Assembly: GCF_003337555.1 (NCBI RefSeq)
Contig: NZ_QPJK01000013.1
Coordinates: 158,481 to 222,480 of the forward strand
Length of the DNA stretch: 64,000 nucleotides
From: Pseudorhodoferax soli
GTDB lineage: Bacteria; Pseudomonadota; Gammaproteobacteria; Burkholderiales; Burkholderiaceae_C
Reading direction: 5' to 3'
Below, in pieces: positions 42,243 through 50,029 of the stretch; positions within the stretch are counted from its first letter, which is position 1; each line of letters begins with the position of its first letter. Under the pieces are notes generated by a model. That model saw only the letters and a program-made list of their open reading frames with translations, searched no databases and was not told where the DNA came from. Both the position numbers and the translations under genes were made by a program.

Positions 42243-43205
42243 TCAGCCGGCCTTGGGCTCGCGCGTCACCAGCCAGATGCCCGCGCAGACCAGCACCAGC
42301 GCGATGGCATTGCGCCACTCCAAAATGGTCTCGTGCAGGAACAGCGCCGACAGCAGCGCGCCGAACACCGGCACCATGAAGTTGAAGGCCGTGATCAGGC
42401 TCACCCGGTTGTGCTTGAGCAAGAGGCTCCAGATCGAGATCGCGAGCGAGGACAGCAGCACCATGTAGGCCAGCAGGGCGGTCGACGCCGGCGTGAAGCG
42501 CGTGAGCGTGCCGCCCAGCCCGTAGCCCAGCGCCAGCAGCGCCGCGCCGCCGATCGCCAGCTGCCAGCCCGTCATGACGATCGGGTCCACGCCCTGCGAG
42601 ATGCGCTTGCCATAGATGCTGGCCGCGGCCAGCACGCCTGCGGCGATCACCACGAAACCTTCGCCCAGCAGCGTGAAGTCCAGCGCCAGCAGGCCGCCCA
42701 GGCCGGCCCCGAGATTCACCACCATCACGCCCGCGAAGCCCACCACGCAGCCGATCGCCTTGCCGTAGCTGAGCCGGTCGTTGGCGTAGATCCAGTGCGC
42801 CAGCAGCACGCTGAAGAAGGTGCCGGTGGCGTTCATGATCGAGCTCTTCACGCCCGTGGTGTGGGCCAGGCCGATGTAGAAGAACACGTACTGCAGCGTG
42901 GTCTGCACCAGGCCCAGCAGCGCGAACTGGCCCAGCGTGCGCGCCGGCCAGCCACCCACTCGCTTGCCGCTGGCCGCGGCCCAGGCCAGCAGCACCGCCC
43001 CGGCCAACGCGAAGCGCCAGCCCGCGAACACCAGCTTGGACGCGATGTCGTCGGTGGCGATGCCGAACAGCGCATAGCCGCCCTTGATGGCCGGATAGGA
43101 GCTGCCCCAGAGCAGGCAGCAGAACATGGCCAGCAGGAAGACGGTCTTGCGGTCGGTCAGCGCAGAAGGGCGGTCGTGGGGAACGGATGCGGGGGAGGCC
43201 GACAT
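42243..43205 (-). CDS. EamA/DMT family transporter
   Basis: A 320-residue inner-membrane protein with ten hydrophobic segments arranged as two EamA repeats: first LLAMFCCLLWGSSYPAIKGG and YVFFYIGLAHTTGVKSSIM, second VVIAAGVLAAASIYGKRISQ and LLSSLAISIWSLLLKHNRVS, with AFNFMVPVFGALLSALFLHE near the end. The family exports or imports metabolites such as amino acids. A TTGT-N3-ACAA palindrome sits 37 bp upstream of the start. It lies alone, tail-to-head with the DUF4394 gene. Confidence 0.88.
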   Translation of the reverse strand: MSASPASVPHDRPSALTDRKTVFLLAMFCCLLWGSSYPAIKGGYALFGIATDDIASKLVFAGWRFALAGAVLLAWAAASGKRVGGWPARTLGQFALLGLVQTTLQYVFFYIGLAHTTGVKSSIMNATGTFFSVLLAHWIYANDRLSYGKAIGCVVGFAGVMVVNLGAGLGGLLALDFTLLGEGFVVIAAGVLAAASIYGKRISQGVDPIVMTGWQLAIGGAALLALGYGLGGTLTRFTPASTALLAYMVLLSSLAISIWSLLLKHNRVSLITAFNFMVPVFGALLSALFLHETILEWRNAIALVLVCAGIWLVTREPKAG

Positions 43206-43241
43206 GGGTGGATGCGTGAACCAAAACGGTGCATTGTGCCT

Positions 43242-43256
43242 CGTTGTACGACAACG
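43242..43256 (-). promoter_or_regulatory. GntR/FCD-like palindrome upstream of the EamA gene
   Basis: CGTTGTACGACAACG contains TTGT-ACG-ACAA, which fits the TNGTNNNACNA pattern bound by many FadR-type GntR regulators. It is 37-51 bp from the transporter start, where an operator would block transcription. No GntR gene is in the window. Palindrome seen; binding inferred. Confidence 0.4.
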
Positions 43257-43383
43257 TGCAGGGCGCGTCGTTAGATGCGCCTACGGCGGATAGGTGTTGT
43301 CGGCTAGTTGTCTGATGACTTCGCCACAGCGGGGCCTTCCCTTCTTCGCATCCGCCGCGCCGCCACTGCCGCCAACGCTCTGC

Positions 43384-43416
43384 GCATAAGCAAACGCGAT
43401 TTCGGTCGTTCGTTCT
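43384..43416 (+). promoter_or_regulatory. Shared motif GCATAAGCA...TTCGTTCT upstream of the sulfite dehydrogenase
   Basis: GCATAAGCA (43384-43392) and TTCGTTCT (43409-43416) repeat the words found before the ssu operon at 29512-29540. TTCGTTCT ends 55 bp before the ATG at 43471, against 56 bp in the ssu copy; the two words are 25 bp apart here and 21 bp there. Likely a sulfur-control site (CysB or SsuR type), by inference. Confidence 0.5.
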
Positions 43417-43470
43417 GGCCCCAGGCCTGCCCAGAATGCGCCGCTTCTCCCTGCGATGGATGCGCCAGAC

Positions 43471-44721
43471 ATGCCTATTTCCCGATCCGCGGCCACGCCG
43501 CGCCGCCGCTTCCTGCGGGCTTCGGCCGCGCTGGGCGCCGCCGCCTTGCCGGCCGCGCGCGCCACCGGCGCCGAACCCGCGCTGGAGGTGCCGGCCTGGA
43601 CCCGCACACCTGGCGAGCCCGTGCTCTGGCATGCCTACGGCCAGCCCGATGCACACGAGGCCCATGTGGTGCGGCGCACGCGTGGCACGGCCGTGCTGCC
43701 CGGCGCGGCCTCGTCGTTGACGCCGCTGCAGAACCTGCACGGCATCATCACGCCGACCGGCCTGGTGTTCGAGCGCCACCACGCCGGCATCCCGCAGATC
43801 GACCCGGCACAGCACCGGCTGGTGGTGCACGGCCTGGTGCAGCGCCCGCTGATCCTCTCGATGGACGACCTGGTGCGCTTCCCGGCGGTCTCGCGCATCC
43901 ACTTCCTCGAATGCTCGGGCAACACCGGCGTGGAGTGGCGTGGCGCCGCCAGCACCTCCATCCAGCAAAGCCACGGCCTGCTGTCGTGCTGCGAATGGAC
44001 CGGCGTGCGCCTGTCGACCATCCTGCAGGAGGTGGGCGTGGACCCTGCGGCCGCCTGGGTGCTGGCCGAGGGCGCGGACGGCGCCGCCATGTCGCGCAGC
44101 ATCCCGATCGCCAAGGCCTGGGAAGACGCGCTGCTGGTCTACGCCCAGAACGGCGAGATGCTGCGGCCTGAACACGGCTACCCGCTGCGGCTGTTCCTGC
44201 CGGGCTGGGAAGGCAACGCCAGCATCAAGTGGCTGCGGCGCCTGAAGCTGGGCGCCGCGCCCTTCATGACGCGCGAGGAAACCTCCAAATACACCGATTC
44301 GCTGCCCGACGGCAAGGCGCGCCAGTTCACGTTCACGATGGAGGCCAAGTCCGTCATCACCTACCCGGCCGTGGACCACCGGCTGCGCGGCAGGGGCTAC
44401 TACGAGATCAGTGGCCTGGCCTGGACCGGGCAGGGCCGCGTCAAACGCGTGGACGTGTCGACCGACGGCGGCGCCAGCTGGCGCGAGGCGCGCCTGGAAG
44501 GCCCGGTGCTCGACCGTGCGCTGACCCGTTTCCGCGCTGACTGGCAGTGGGACGGCGGCCCCGCCGTGCTGCAGAGCCGCGTGACGGACGAGACCGGCTA
44601 CGTGCAGCCGACCGGGCGCCAGCTGATCGCGCAACGCGGCTTGAACTCCCTGTACCACTACAACGCCATCCAGAGTTGGAAGGTCGCCACCGACGGGAGC
44701 ATCGCCAATGCGCAAGTCTGA
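43471..44721 (+). CDS. soxC: Sulfite dehydrogenase molybdenum subunit, SoxC-like
   Basis: A 416-residue Tat-exported molybdenum-cofactor enzyme. The signal is PRRRFLRASAALGAAALPAA. The sulfite oxidase fold follows with the cofactor-ligand cysteine in IHFLECSGNTGVEWRG and the dimerisation domain from about 300 (YYEISGLAWTGQGRVKRVD). It should oxidise sulfite to sulfate in the periplasm with the cytochrome encoded next, whose gene overlaps by 14 bp. I prefer ATG 43471 over 43456 because it puts the shared upstream motif at the same distance as in the ssu operon. The rest of a sox cluster (soxAXBYZ) is absent, so the pair probably detoxifies sulfite. Confidence 0.88.
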   Translation: MPISRSAATPRRRFLRASAALGAAALPAARATGAEPALEVPAWTRTPGEPVLWHAYGQPDAHEAHVVRRTRGTAVLPGAASSLTPLQNLHGIITPTGLVFERHHAGIPQIDPAQHRLVVHGLVQRPLILSMDDLVRFPAVSRIHFLECSGNTGVEWRGAASTSIQQSHGLLSCCEWTGVRLSTILQEVGVDPAAAWVLAEGADGAAMSRSIPIAKAWEDALLVYAQNGEMLRPEHGYPLRLFLPGWEGNASIKWLRRLKLGAAPFMTREETSKYTDSLPDGKARQFTFTMEAKSVITYPAVDHRLRGRGYYEISGLAWTGQGRVKRVDVSTDGGASWREARLEGPVLDRALTRFRADWQWDGGPAVLQSRVTDETGYVQPTGRQLIAQRGLNSLYHYNAIQSWKVATDGSIANAQV

Positions 44722-45256
44722 GCTCGTGCTGCTGGCCGGTGCGCTGTTCGCCGGTGCCACGCAGGCCCAGGTCTACGGCCTGGGCAAGCCCGGCAGCCCG
44801 GCTGCCATCGCCGCCTGGAACATCGATGTGGCGCCCGATGGCACGGGCCTGCCCCCGGGCAGCGGCTCCGTGGCCGCGGGCCAGGCGGTCTACGCCGCGC
44901 AATGCGCGGCCTGCCATGGCGCCAAGGGCGAGGGCAAGCCGGCCGATGCGCTGGTCGGCGGGCTGGGCACATTGGCAACAGGCAAGCCGGTCAAGACCAT
45001 CGGCAGCTTCTGGCCCTACGCCACGACGGTGTTCGATTTCATCCGCCGCGCCATGCCCTACCAGGCGCCGCAGAGCCTGTCGGCCGACGAGGTCTACGCC
45101 GCCACCGCCTACCTGCTGCACCTGAACGGCATCGTCCCGGCCGACGCGGTGCTCGACGCCACCAGCCTGCCGCAGGTGCGCATGCCCAACCGCGACGGCT
45201 TCGTGGCCGATGCGCGGCCCGACACCGCCAGCAGGCCCTGCCTGCAATGCCGCTGA
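44708..45256 (+). CDS. Periplasmic c-type cytochrome, SoxD-like partner
   Basis: A 182-residue exported cytochrome. The signal is RKSELVLLAGALFAGATQA; one haem site CAACHG at about residue 65-70, with a candidate Met ligand in RAMPYQAPQSLS. It ends in RPCLQCR; the last CxxC is not followed by His and is probably a disulfide, as in related SoxD-like proteins. Accepts electrons from the SoxC-like enzyme and passes them to the respiratory chain. It overlaps soxC by 14 bp. Confidence 0.85.
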   Translation: MRKSELVLLAGALFAGATQAQVYGLGKPGSPAAIAAWNIDVAPDGTGLPPGSGSVAAGQAVYAAQCAACHGAKGEGKPADALVGGLGTLATGKPVKTIGSFWPYATTVFDFIRRAMPYQAPQSLSADEVYAATAYLLHLNGIVPADAVLDATSLPQVRMPNRDGFVADARPDTASRPCLQCR

Positions 45257-45336
45257 GCCGAGAAGGGACACCGGCAAGGGCCACCGGGGCAGTGCCGCCC
45301 GGCAGGCTGCCGGCGCCTTTGGCATGATGGCGCCCC

Positions 45337-45690
45337 ATGCCAGCCACCGACCCCAGCCCGCGCTCCGCCGCACGCCATGTCTACTGCCTGTGTGCCGAAT
45401 GGTGCGGCGTGTGCCGCGAGTGGCGCGCGCGCTTCGACGCACTCGCCGCGGCGCACCCGCAGGACCATTTCGTCTGGGTCGACGTGGATGCGCAGGAGGC
45501 CGTGCTGGATGTCATGGACATCGAGACCTTCCCGGTGCTGCTGATCGCGCAGGAGGGCGAGCCGCTGTTCTGCGGCCCGGTGCTGCCCACGGCGGGCGTG
45601 GCCGAGCGCTTGCTGCAGGGGCTGCAGCGGCCGGCCGCCGGCGTCGATCCGGTGGCGCAACAGCTGCTGGCGCTGCTGCAGCCGCGCTGA
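45337..45690 (+). CDS. Thioredoxin-like protein
   Basis: A 117-residue thioredoxin-fold protein with the active site AEWCGVCREW (CGVC at about residues 23-26), the DVDAQEAVLDVMDIETFPVL segment containing the cis-proline, and a short helical tail. No signal peptide, so cytoplasmic. CGVC differs from the classical CGPC. Function is probably disulfide reduction; partner unknown. It lies 80 bp after the SoxD-like gene on the same strand. Confidence 0.85.
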   Translation: MPATDPSPRSAARHVYCLCAEWCGVCREWRARFDALAAAHPQDHFVWVDVDAQEAVLDVMDIETFPVLLIAQEGEPLFCGPVLPTAGVAERLLQGLQRPAAGVDPVAQQLLALLQPR

Positions 45691-45904
45691 TGCGGCCCAG
45701 AACAACCTGAGCAGCTTGCAGGCGCTCAGCGCCGAGACCCGCAGCGCGACGGTGGCGAACAACAGCGCTGATCGGCGCATGGCGGGCCCGCACGACCCAA
45801 ACCGCGCATGCAGGTTCGCCGGACCTGGCCCGACTGCGCACCGCGCATTGCAAAGCGACACGGCGGCCTAACATGTCGTCCTACACCCGACTGTCTGCCA
45901 TCCC

Positions 45905-46744
45905 ATGACCGCCTCATCTGCCACCGCTGCGCGCCTGCCCACCTATTTCATTTCCCACGGCGGTGGCCCCTGGCCGTGGATGAAGGCCGAGATGGGCAAC
46001 ACCTACGCCAAGCTGGAGGCCGCGCTGGCCGACATGCCGCACCAGATCGGCCGCAAACCGGCCGCCGTGCTCATGGTCTCGGCCCACTGGGAAGCGCCGG
46101 CGTTCACCGTGCAGGCCGCGGCCCAGCCCGGCATGCTGTATGACTACGGCGGCTTTCCGGCGCACACCTACCAGGTGCACTACCGCTCGCCGGGGGCGCC
46201 GGCCATCGCGGCGCGCGTGCAGGCGCTGCTCCAGGCCGCCGGCCTGCCGGCTGCCGTGGACACCGAGCGCGGCTACGACCACGGCATGTTCTCGCCCATG
46301 CAGGCCATCTACCCGCAGGCCGACGTGCCGGTGCTGCAGCTCTCGCTCCGGCGCGGCCTGGACCCGGCGGAGCACCTGGCCCTGGGCCGCGCGCTGGCGC
46401 CGCTGCGCGACGAGGACGTGCTGATCGTGGGCAGCGGCCTGAGCTACCACAACCTGCGCGCCTTCGGCCCGCAGGCCGCCGCACCTTCCAAGGCCTTCGA
46501 CGACTGGCTCGGGCAGACGCTGGCCAGCGCGTCGGCGCCGCGCAGCCAGGCGCTGGTGGACTGGGAACAGGCGCCGGCCGCGCGCATCGCGCACCCGCGC
46601 GAGGAACACCTGATTCCGCTCATGGTGGCGGTCGGCGCGGCCGAGGGCGAGCGGGCCGCCCGCATCTACCACGAGAGCGACTTCATGGGCGGGCTCTCGG
46701 TGTCGAGCTACCGGTTCGGCGCGGCCGCTGGCGACGCGGCCTGA
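45905..46744 (+). CDS. DODA-type extradiol ring-cleavage dioxygenase (class III, YgiD-like)
   Basis: A 279-residue metal-dependent enzyme of the LigB/4,5-DOPA dioxygenase family. The metal-site motifs are FISHGGGP near the start, MVSAHWEAP, MLYDYGGFPAHTYQVHY, RGYDHGMFSPMQAIYP and VGSGLSYHNLRAFG, all in family order. Members open catechol-like rings or act on related substrates; the true one is unknown. The ATG at 45905 gives the family length. Its last 37 bp overlap the convergent oxidase gene. Confidence 0.9.
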   Translation: MTASSATAARLPTYFISHGGGPWPWMKAEMGNTYAKLEAALADMPHQIGRKPAAVLMVSAHWEAPAFTVQAAAQPGMLYDYGGFPAHTYQVHYRSPGAPAIAARVQALLQAAGLPAAVDTERGYDHGMFSPMQAIYPQADVPVLQLSLRRGLDPAEHLALGRALAPLRDEDVLIVGSGLSYHNLRAFGPQAAAPSKAFDDWLGQTLASASAPRSQALVDWEQAPAARIAHPREEHLIPLMVAVGAAEGERAARIYHESDFMGGLSVSSYRFGAAAGDAA

Positions 46745-47958
46745 GCCAAAGGCGCGGGGCGGCGCTCGAACGAGGCCAGCAGCGCGCCCGTGCCCACGTC
46801 GAGCAGCTTGAGCGCGATGGCCTCGCCCAGCCCGGCCGAGTGCTTGAAGCCGTGGCCCGAGCAGGCCGAGGCCACCCACACGGGCAGGCCGTCGCCGAGC
46901 CGGTCGACCACGAAATCGCGGTCGCGCGTCACCGTGTACATGCAGGCGCGTGAGCGCAGCGCCTGCGGCCCGGCCTGCGGAAAGCGGTGGGCGACGCGGC
47001 TGGCATGCATGGCGGCAGCCTCGCCCGCGCCGACCTCGCGCTGCAGCGCGTCGGGCGTGGTCGGGGCCAGGTACTGCTCGGTCGCCACCTTGAGCGCCGG
47101 CTGCTGCGGATCGACCGAGGGGAAGCCGTAGAAGTAGTCCTCCTCGCCGTCGCCGTACATCCAGATGAAGACCGGGAAGCGCCCCGGCGCAAAGGCCGGC
47201 GCCGCGTCGGGCGGCAGGGCGAACCAGTGCATGGCCTGGCGGTACACGGCGAACTCGCCCGCCCAGGCCGCCCCGATGTCCCGGCCCAGGCCCTGCAGCA
47301 GCCCGGGCAGCCAGGCGCCGGCCGACAGCACCACCTGGCGGGCGCGGTAGCGGCGCTGGTCGGTGGCAAGCAGCACGCTGCCGTCGCCGTGGGGCTCCAG
47401 CGCCAGCACCGTCTCCCCGGTGCGCAGGTGGGCGCCGGATGCGCGGGCCACGGCCAGCTGCGCGCGGATTGCCTGCTCGGGCCGCACCAGGCCGGCTTCG
47501 GGCTCCCAGTAGCCGATCTCGTCGCCGCGCAGCGCGAAGGGCGGAAAGCGCCGCCGGATCTCGCGCGCGTCCAGCAGTTCGTGCGCGATGCCGTGGCGCT
47601 GCGCGCTGCCGATGGTGCGCTGCAGGAAATCGGGCTTGCCATGGTGGGTGCGGCGGCTGCGTTCGCCGCCCAGCACCAGGCCGCCGGTGGCCTCGTACAG
47701 CGGCACGCCGGTCTGGCGTTCGAGCGCGCGCCAGATGGCGTGCGAGCGCCGCACCAGCGGCACATAGGCATCGCCTTCGCCGATGGCCAGCCGCGTGATG
47801 CGCGACTCGCCGTGCGAGGAGCCCAGGTCGTGCGGCGGCGCATGCCGGTCCAGCCCCAGCACGCGCGCGCCACGCTCGGCCAGCGGCCGCACGATGGCGC
47901 TGCCCAGCGCGCCGAGGCCGACCACGGCCACGTCATAGGGTTCGTCGTTGGTGCTCAT
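46708..47958 (-). CDS. solA: SolA-like FAD-dependent N-methyl amino acid oxidase
   Basis: A 416-residue monomeric sarcosine oxidase/N-methyltryptophan oxidase family protein. The Rossmann FAD motif VAVVGLGALGSAIVRPLAER is at about 10-29, followed by SSHGESRITRLAIGEGDAYV, substrate-domain FIWMYGDGEEDYFYGFPSV, and the C-terminal ACMYTVTRDRDFVVDRL and SACSGHGFKHSAGLGEAIAL, in which the cysteine(s) that attach the flavin are expected. Oxidatively removes N-methyl groups, producing formaldehyde and peroxide. Its 3' end overlaps the dioxygenase gene by 37 bp. The symbol is by similarity. Confidence 0.88.
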   Translation of the reverse strand: MSTNDEPYDVAVVGLGALGSAIVRPLAERGARVLGLDRHAPPHDLGSSHGESRITRLAIGEGDAYVPLVRRSHAIWRALERQTGVPLYEATGGLVLGGERSRRTHHGKPDFLQRTIGSAQRHGIAHELLDAREIRRRFPPFALRGDEIGYWEPEAGLVRPEQAIRAQLAVARASGAHLRTGETVLALEPHGDGSVLLATDQRRYRARQVVLSAGAWLPGLLQGLGRDIGAAWAGEFAVYRQAMHWFALPPDAAPAFAPGRFPVFIWMYGDGEEDYFYGFPSVDPQQPALKVATEQYLAPTTPDALQREVGAGEAAAMHASRVAHRFPQAGPQALRSRACMYTVTRDRDFVVDRLGDGLPVWVASACSGHGFKHSAGLGEAIALKLLDVGTGALLASFERRPAPLAQAASPAAAPNR

Positions 47959-47974
47959 GGGGCGGGATTGGAAC

Positions 47975-48180
47975 TCACGCCAGCCCCAGGTCCAGGTCCA
48001 GGAATGCGTCCTTGACCTGCACGGGCCTCGGGATCAGCTTGATCTTGGCGAACGCATCGGCCAGCAGCTGCTGGTCCTGCGCGATGGCGTCGCTCAAGGG
48101 CTACCACGCCGTAGCTGCGCCGTTCGGTGGCCAGCGCCAGCACCTGCGGCGGCAAATTGCAGTGCCTGGCGGCGGCGGAG
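47975..48180 (-). pseudogene. Frameshifted C-terminal remnant of an SsuA-like sulfonate receptor
   Basis: The minus strand encodes the tail of an aliphatic-sulfonate binding protein in two frames: NLPPQVLALATERRSYGVV, then, after a one-base insertion near 48100, LSDAIAQDQQLLADAFAKIK followed by LIPRPVQVKDAFLDL and a stop at 47975. The intact SsuA in this window has the matching tail YGTTPITRAILAEQQQIADT and LKLIPKPIKVL. Everything upstream of roughly 48180 has no SsuA similarity, so the gene is both truncated and frameshifted. Dead remnant; not the duplicate of any nearby operon. Confidence 0.7.
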
Positions 48181-48328
48181 AACAGGCATGGGGAGATCCG
48201 TCGTGAAAACGGTGGCCAGCGTAGGCGGGCCGCATCGCGTGCGCCACGAAGAACTTCGCATGTGCATATGCGCGCGCTGCGGCTACAGTGGCGCGTTGCC
48301 GTCCAGGCCTCGATGGGGAGCATCTGCC

Positions 48329-48970
48329 ATGCAGGATTTCGCCGCTCTGGTTTCCGCCCTCGCATCGCTGGCCTGGCCGGCGGTGTGCGCCTTCCTGCTG
48401 GTCTGGCTGCGCGGGCCGGTCGGCGACCTGATCGCCTCGGCCAAGCAGCGCAAGTTCAAGATCGCCATCGCCGGCAACGAGCTCAGCATGGAAGAGGCGG
48501 CAGAACAGCAAAGCCAGGTGGTGCTGGACCTGCAGACCAAGCTGGCGGAACTCGAGAAGCGGCTCGGCCCGCCGCCCGAGGCCGCGGCCGCGCCGATGGC
48601 CGCCCGCACCGTGCAGCCGGCGCGCGGGCACCGCGTGCTGTGGGTCGACGACGTGCCGCGCAACAACAGCTACCTGATCGCCGCCCTGCAGGAGCGCGGC
48701 GTCGAGGTGGACACGGCGCTGAGCACCGACGAAGGCCTGGCCCGGTTCGCCGCCCAGCGCTACGACGTGGTCGTCACCGACATGGGCCGGGCCGAGGGCC
48801 GCACCGCCGGCATCGACCTCGTGCGCCGCCTGCGGGCGCAGGGCACGCAGGTGCCGCTGTACATCTACTGCAGCGTCGACGCCGCGCAGCGCTGGCGCGA
48901 CGAGGCGCTGCAGGCCGGCGCCAGCGACATCACGGCCTCGGGCACCAGCCTGCTCGGCGTGCTGCCCTGA
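48329..48970 (+). CDS. Membrane-anchored receiver-domain protein
   Basis: A 213-residue protein: N-terminal membrane helix (LAWPAVCAFLLVWLRGPV, about 14-31), short basic linker, a coiled-coil stretch (SMEEAAEQQSQVVLDLQTKL), a Pro/Ala linker, and a receiver domain from about 100. Acid pair D107-D108 (VLWVDDVPRNN) and phospho-site D151 (VVVTDMGRAEG). The usual switch Lys is missing; the end reads GASDITASGTSLLGVL. It belongs to the DMGR subgroup of receivers as I recognise it. The ATG at 48329 gives the helix at the N-terminus. No kinase is nearby. Confidence 0.75.
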   Translation: MQDFAALVSALASLAWPAVCAFLLVWLRGPVGDLIASAKQRKFKIAIAGNELSMEEAAEQQSQVVLDLQTKLAELEKRLGPPPEAAAAPMAARTVQPARGHRVLWVDDVPRNNSYLIAALQERGVEVDTALSTDEGLARFAAQRYDVVVTDMGRAEGRTAGIDLVRRLRAQGTQVPLYIYCSVDAAQRWRDEALQAGASDITASGTSLLGVLP

Positions 48971-48982
48971 GCGGCCTGGAGG

Positions 48983-49645
48983 CTACTGGATCTGCACCGC
49001 CTGCTCGCCCGGCGTCGGCAGGGCCCGCGGCAGCACAGCGGCGAAGCGGATGGCCCAGTGCCCGTCGCTGCCATGCAGCGCATAGCTGCAGCAGTTGGGC
49101 ATGGGCAGGCCGAGCTGGAACGCGCGGAAGGCCTGCATGGCGCGCGTGCTGTCCACCGGAAAACCCATGCAGCGCCAGACCAGCATGGCCAGCCACATGC
49201 CGTGGCCGAAGACCACGCTGCGGTCGGGCAGGGCCTCCAGCTGCGCGCGCACCTGGTCGACGCGGCCGGCGAAATCCAGAAAGCTCTCGGCACCCGGGCC
49301 CGTGCAGTGCGCGGGCTCGGCGCGCGCCCAGTAGGCGTCGATGAGCGGCTTGCGCGCCAGGTTGGTGGTGCCGGCCACCTCGGCAGGCGGCAGCGTCACG
49401 AACTCGTGCAGGTTCTCGATGGTCTCGATGGGCAGCTGCCAGCGGGCGGCGCAGGGTGCGGCCGTGTGCTGCGCGCGCTGGTAGTACGAGCTGAAGACGC
49501 GGGGCGGCTGCCAGTCCATGGCGCGGGCCCAGTGCCCGGCCTGGGCGATGCCGTTGGCGGTCAGCGGGATCAGGGCCGGGTCGTGGCTGGGCAGCCCCGC
49601 GTTGGCCTCGCTCTCGCCGTGGCGCACCAGCGTGATGGTCTTCAT
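48983..49645 (-). CDS. Histidine phosphatase family protein
   Basis: A 220-residue phosphoglycerate-mutase-like phosphatase. The phospho-histidine motif LVRHGESEANAG is at residues 5-16; arginine in SSYYQRAQHTA, and the second catalytic histidine in VVFGHGMWLAMLVWR. Substrate unknown (sugar phosphates, cofactors or protein). Its start overlaps the ArsC-like gene stop by 4 bp, so it is the last gene of that transcript. Confidence 0.88.
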   Translation of the reverse strand: MKTITLVRHGESEANAGLPSHDPALIPLTANGIAQAGHWARAMDWQPPRVFSSYYQRAQHTAAPCAARWQLPIETIENLHEFVTLPPAEVAGTTNLARKPLIDAYWARAEPAHCTGPGAESFLDFAGRVDQVRAQLEALPDRSVVFGHGMWLAMLVWRCMGFPVDSTRAMQAFRAFQLGLPMPNCCSYALHGSDGHWAIRFAAVLPRALPTPGEQAVQIQ

Positions 49646-50004
49646 GGCTGCACCACCCCGATGAGGTCCAGCACCCGTTCACCGGGCCGGCACAGCCGCG
49701 TGCCGTGCGGCGTCTCGACGATGGGGCGGTTCATGAGCACCGGATGCGAAACCATCTGCGCGATGAGCTGCACATCGGTCCACTTCGGATCGTCCAGGCC
49801 CAGTTCGGCGTACTGCGGCTCCTTGCTGCGCAGCAGTTCGCGCGGCGTGATGCCCATGGCGGCCAGCAGGCCGGCCAGGCGTTCGGCACTCGGCGGGGTC
49901 TTCAGGTACTCGACGATCTCGGGCTCGATGCCGCGTTCGCGCAGCAGGGCGAGGGCAGTGCGCGAGTTGCTGCAGGCGGGGTTGTGGAAGATGGTGACGT
50001 GCAT
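49642..50004 (-). CDS. ArsC-family arsenate reductase-like protein
   Basis: A 120-residue protein of the ArsC/Spx-like family. Starts MHVTIFHNPACSNSRTALAL with the catalytic cysteine C10 in PACSNSR; the downstream arginines sit in PVLMNRPIVET, as in the glutaredoxin-linked reductases. The start at 50004 gives the standard length; a longer frame begins at 50028. It reduces arsenate, or acts on another thiol, in the cytoplasm. It begins 25 bp after the immunity-like gene and could share its transcript, though a functional link is not evident. Confidence 0.88.
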   Translation of the reverse strand: MHVTIFHNPACSNSRTALALLRERGIEPEIVEYLKTPPSAERLAGLLAAMGITPRELLRSKEPQYAELGLDDPKWTDVQLIAQMVSHPVLMNRPIVETPHGTRLCRPGERVLDLIGVVQP

Positions 50005-50029
50005 GGGACGATGATCCCCGATTTGCACC

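Noticed and set aside
45230..45256. CLQCR at the end of the SoxD-like cytochrome as a second haem site
   Set aside because: A haem c site needs CxxCH; here Arg replaces His and the chain ends. Related partners also end in a cysteine pair without haem.
45691..45904. Possible gene remnant between the thioredoxin-like and dioxygenase genes
   Set aside because: A short in-frame stretch (NNLSSLQALSAETRSATVAN) looks protein-like, but there is no start, no length and no family I can name, so I treat it as intergenic.
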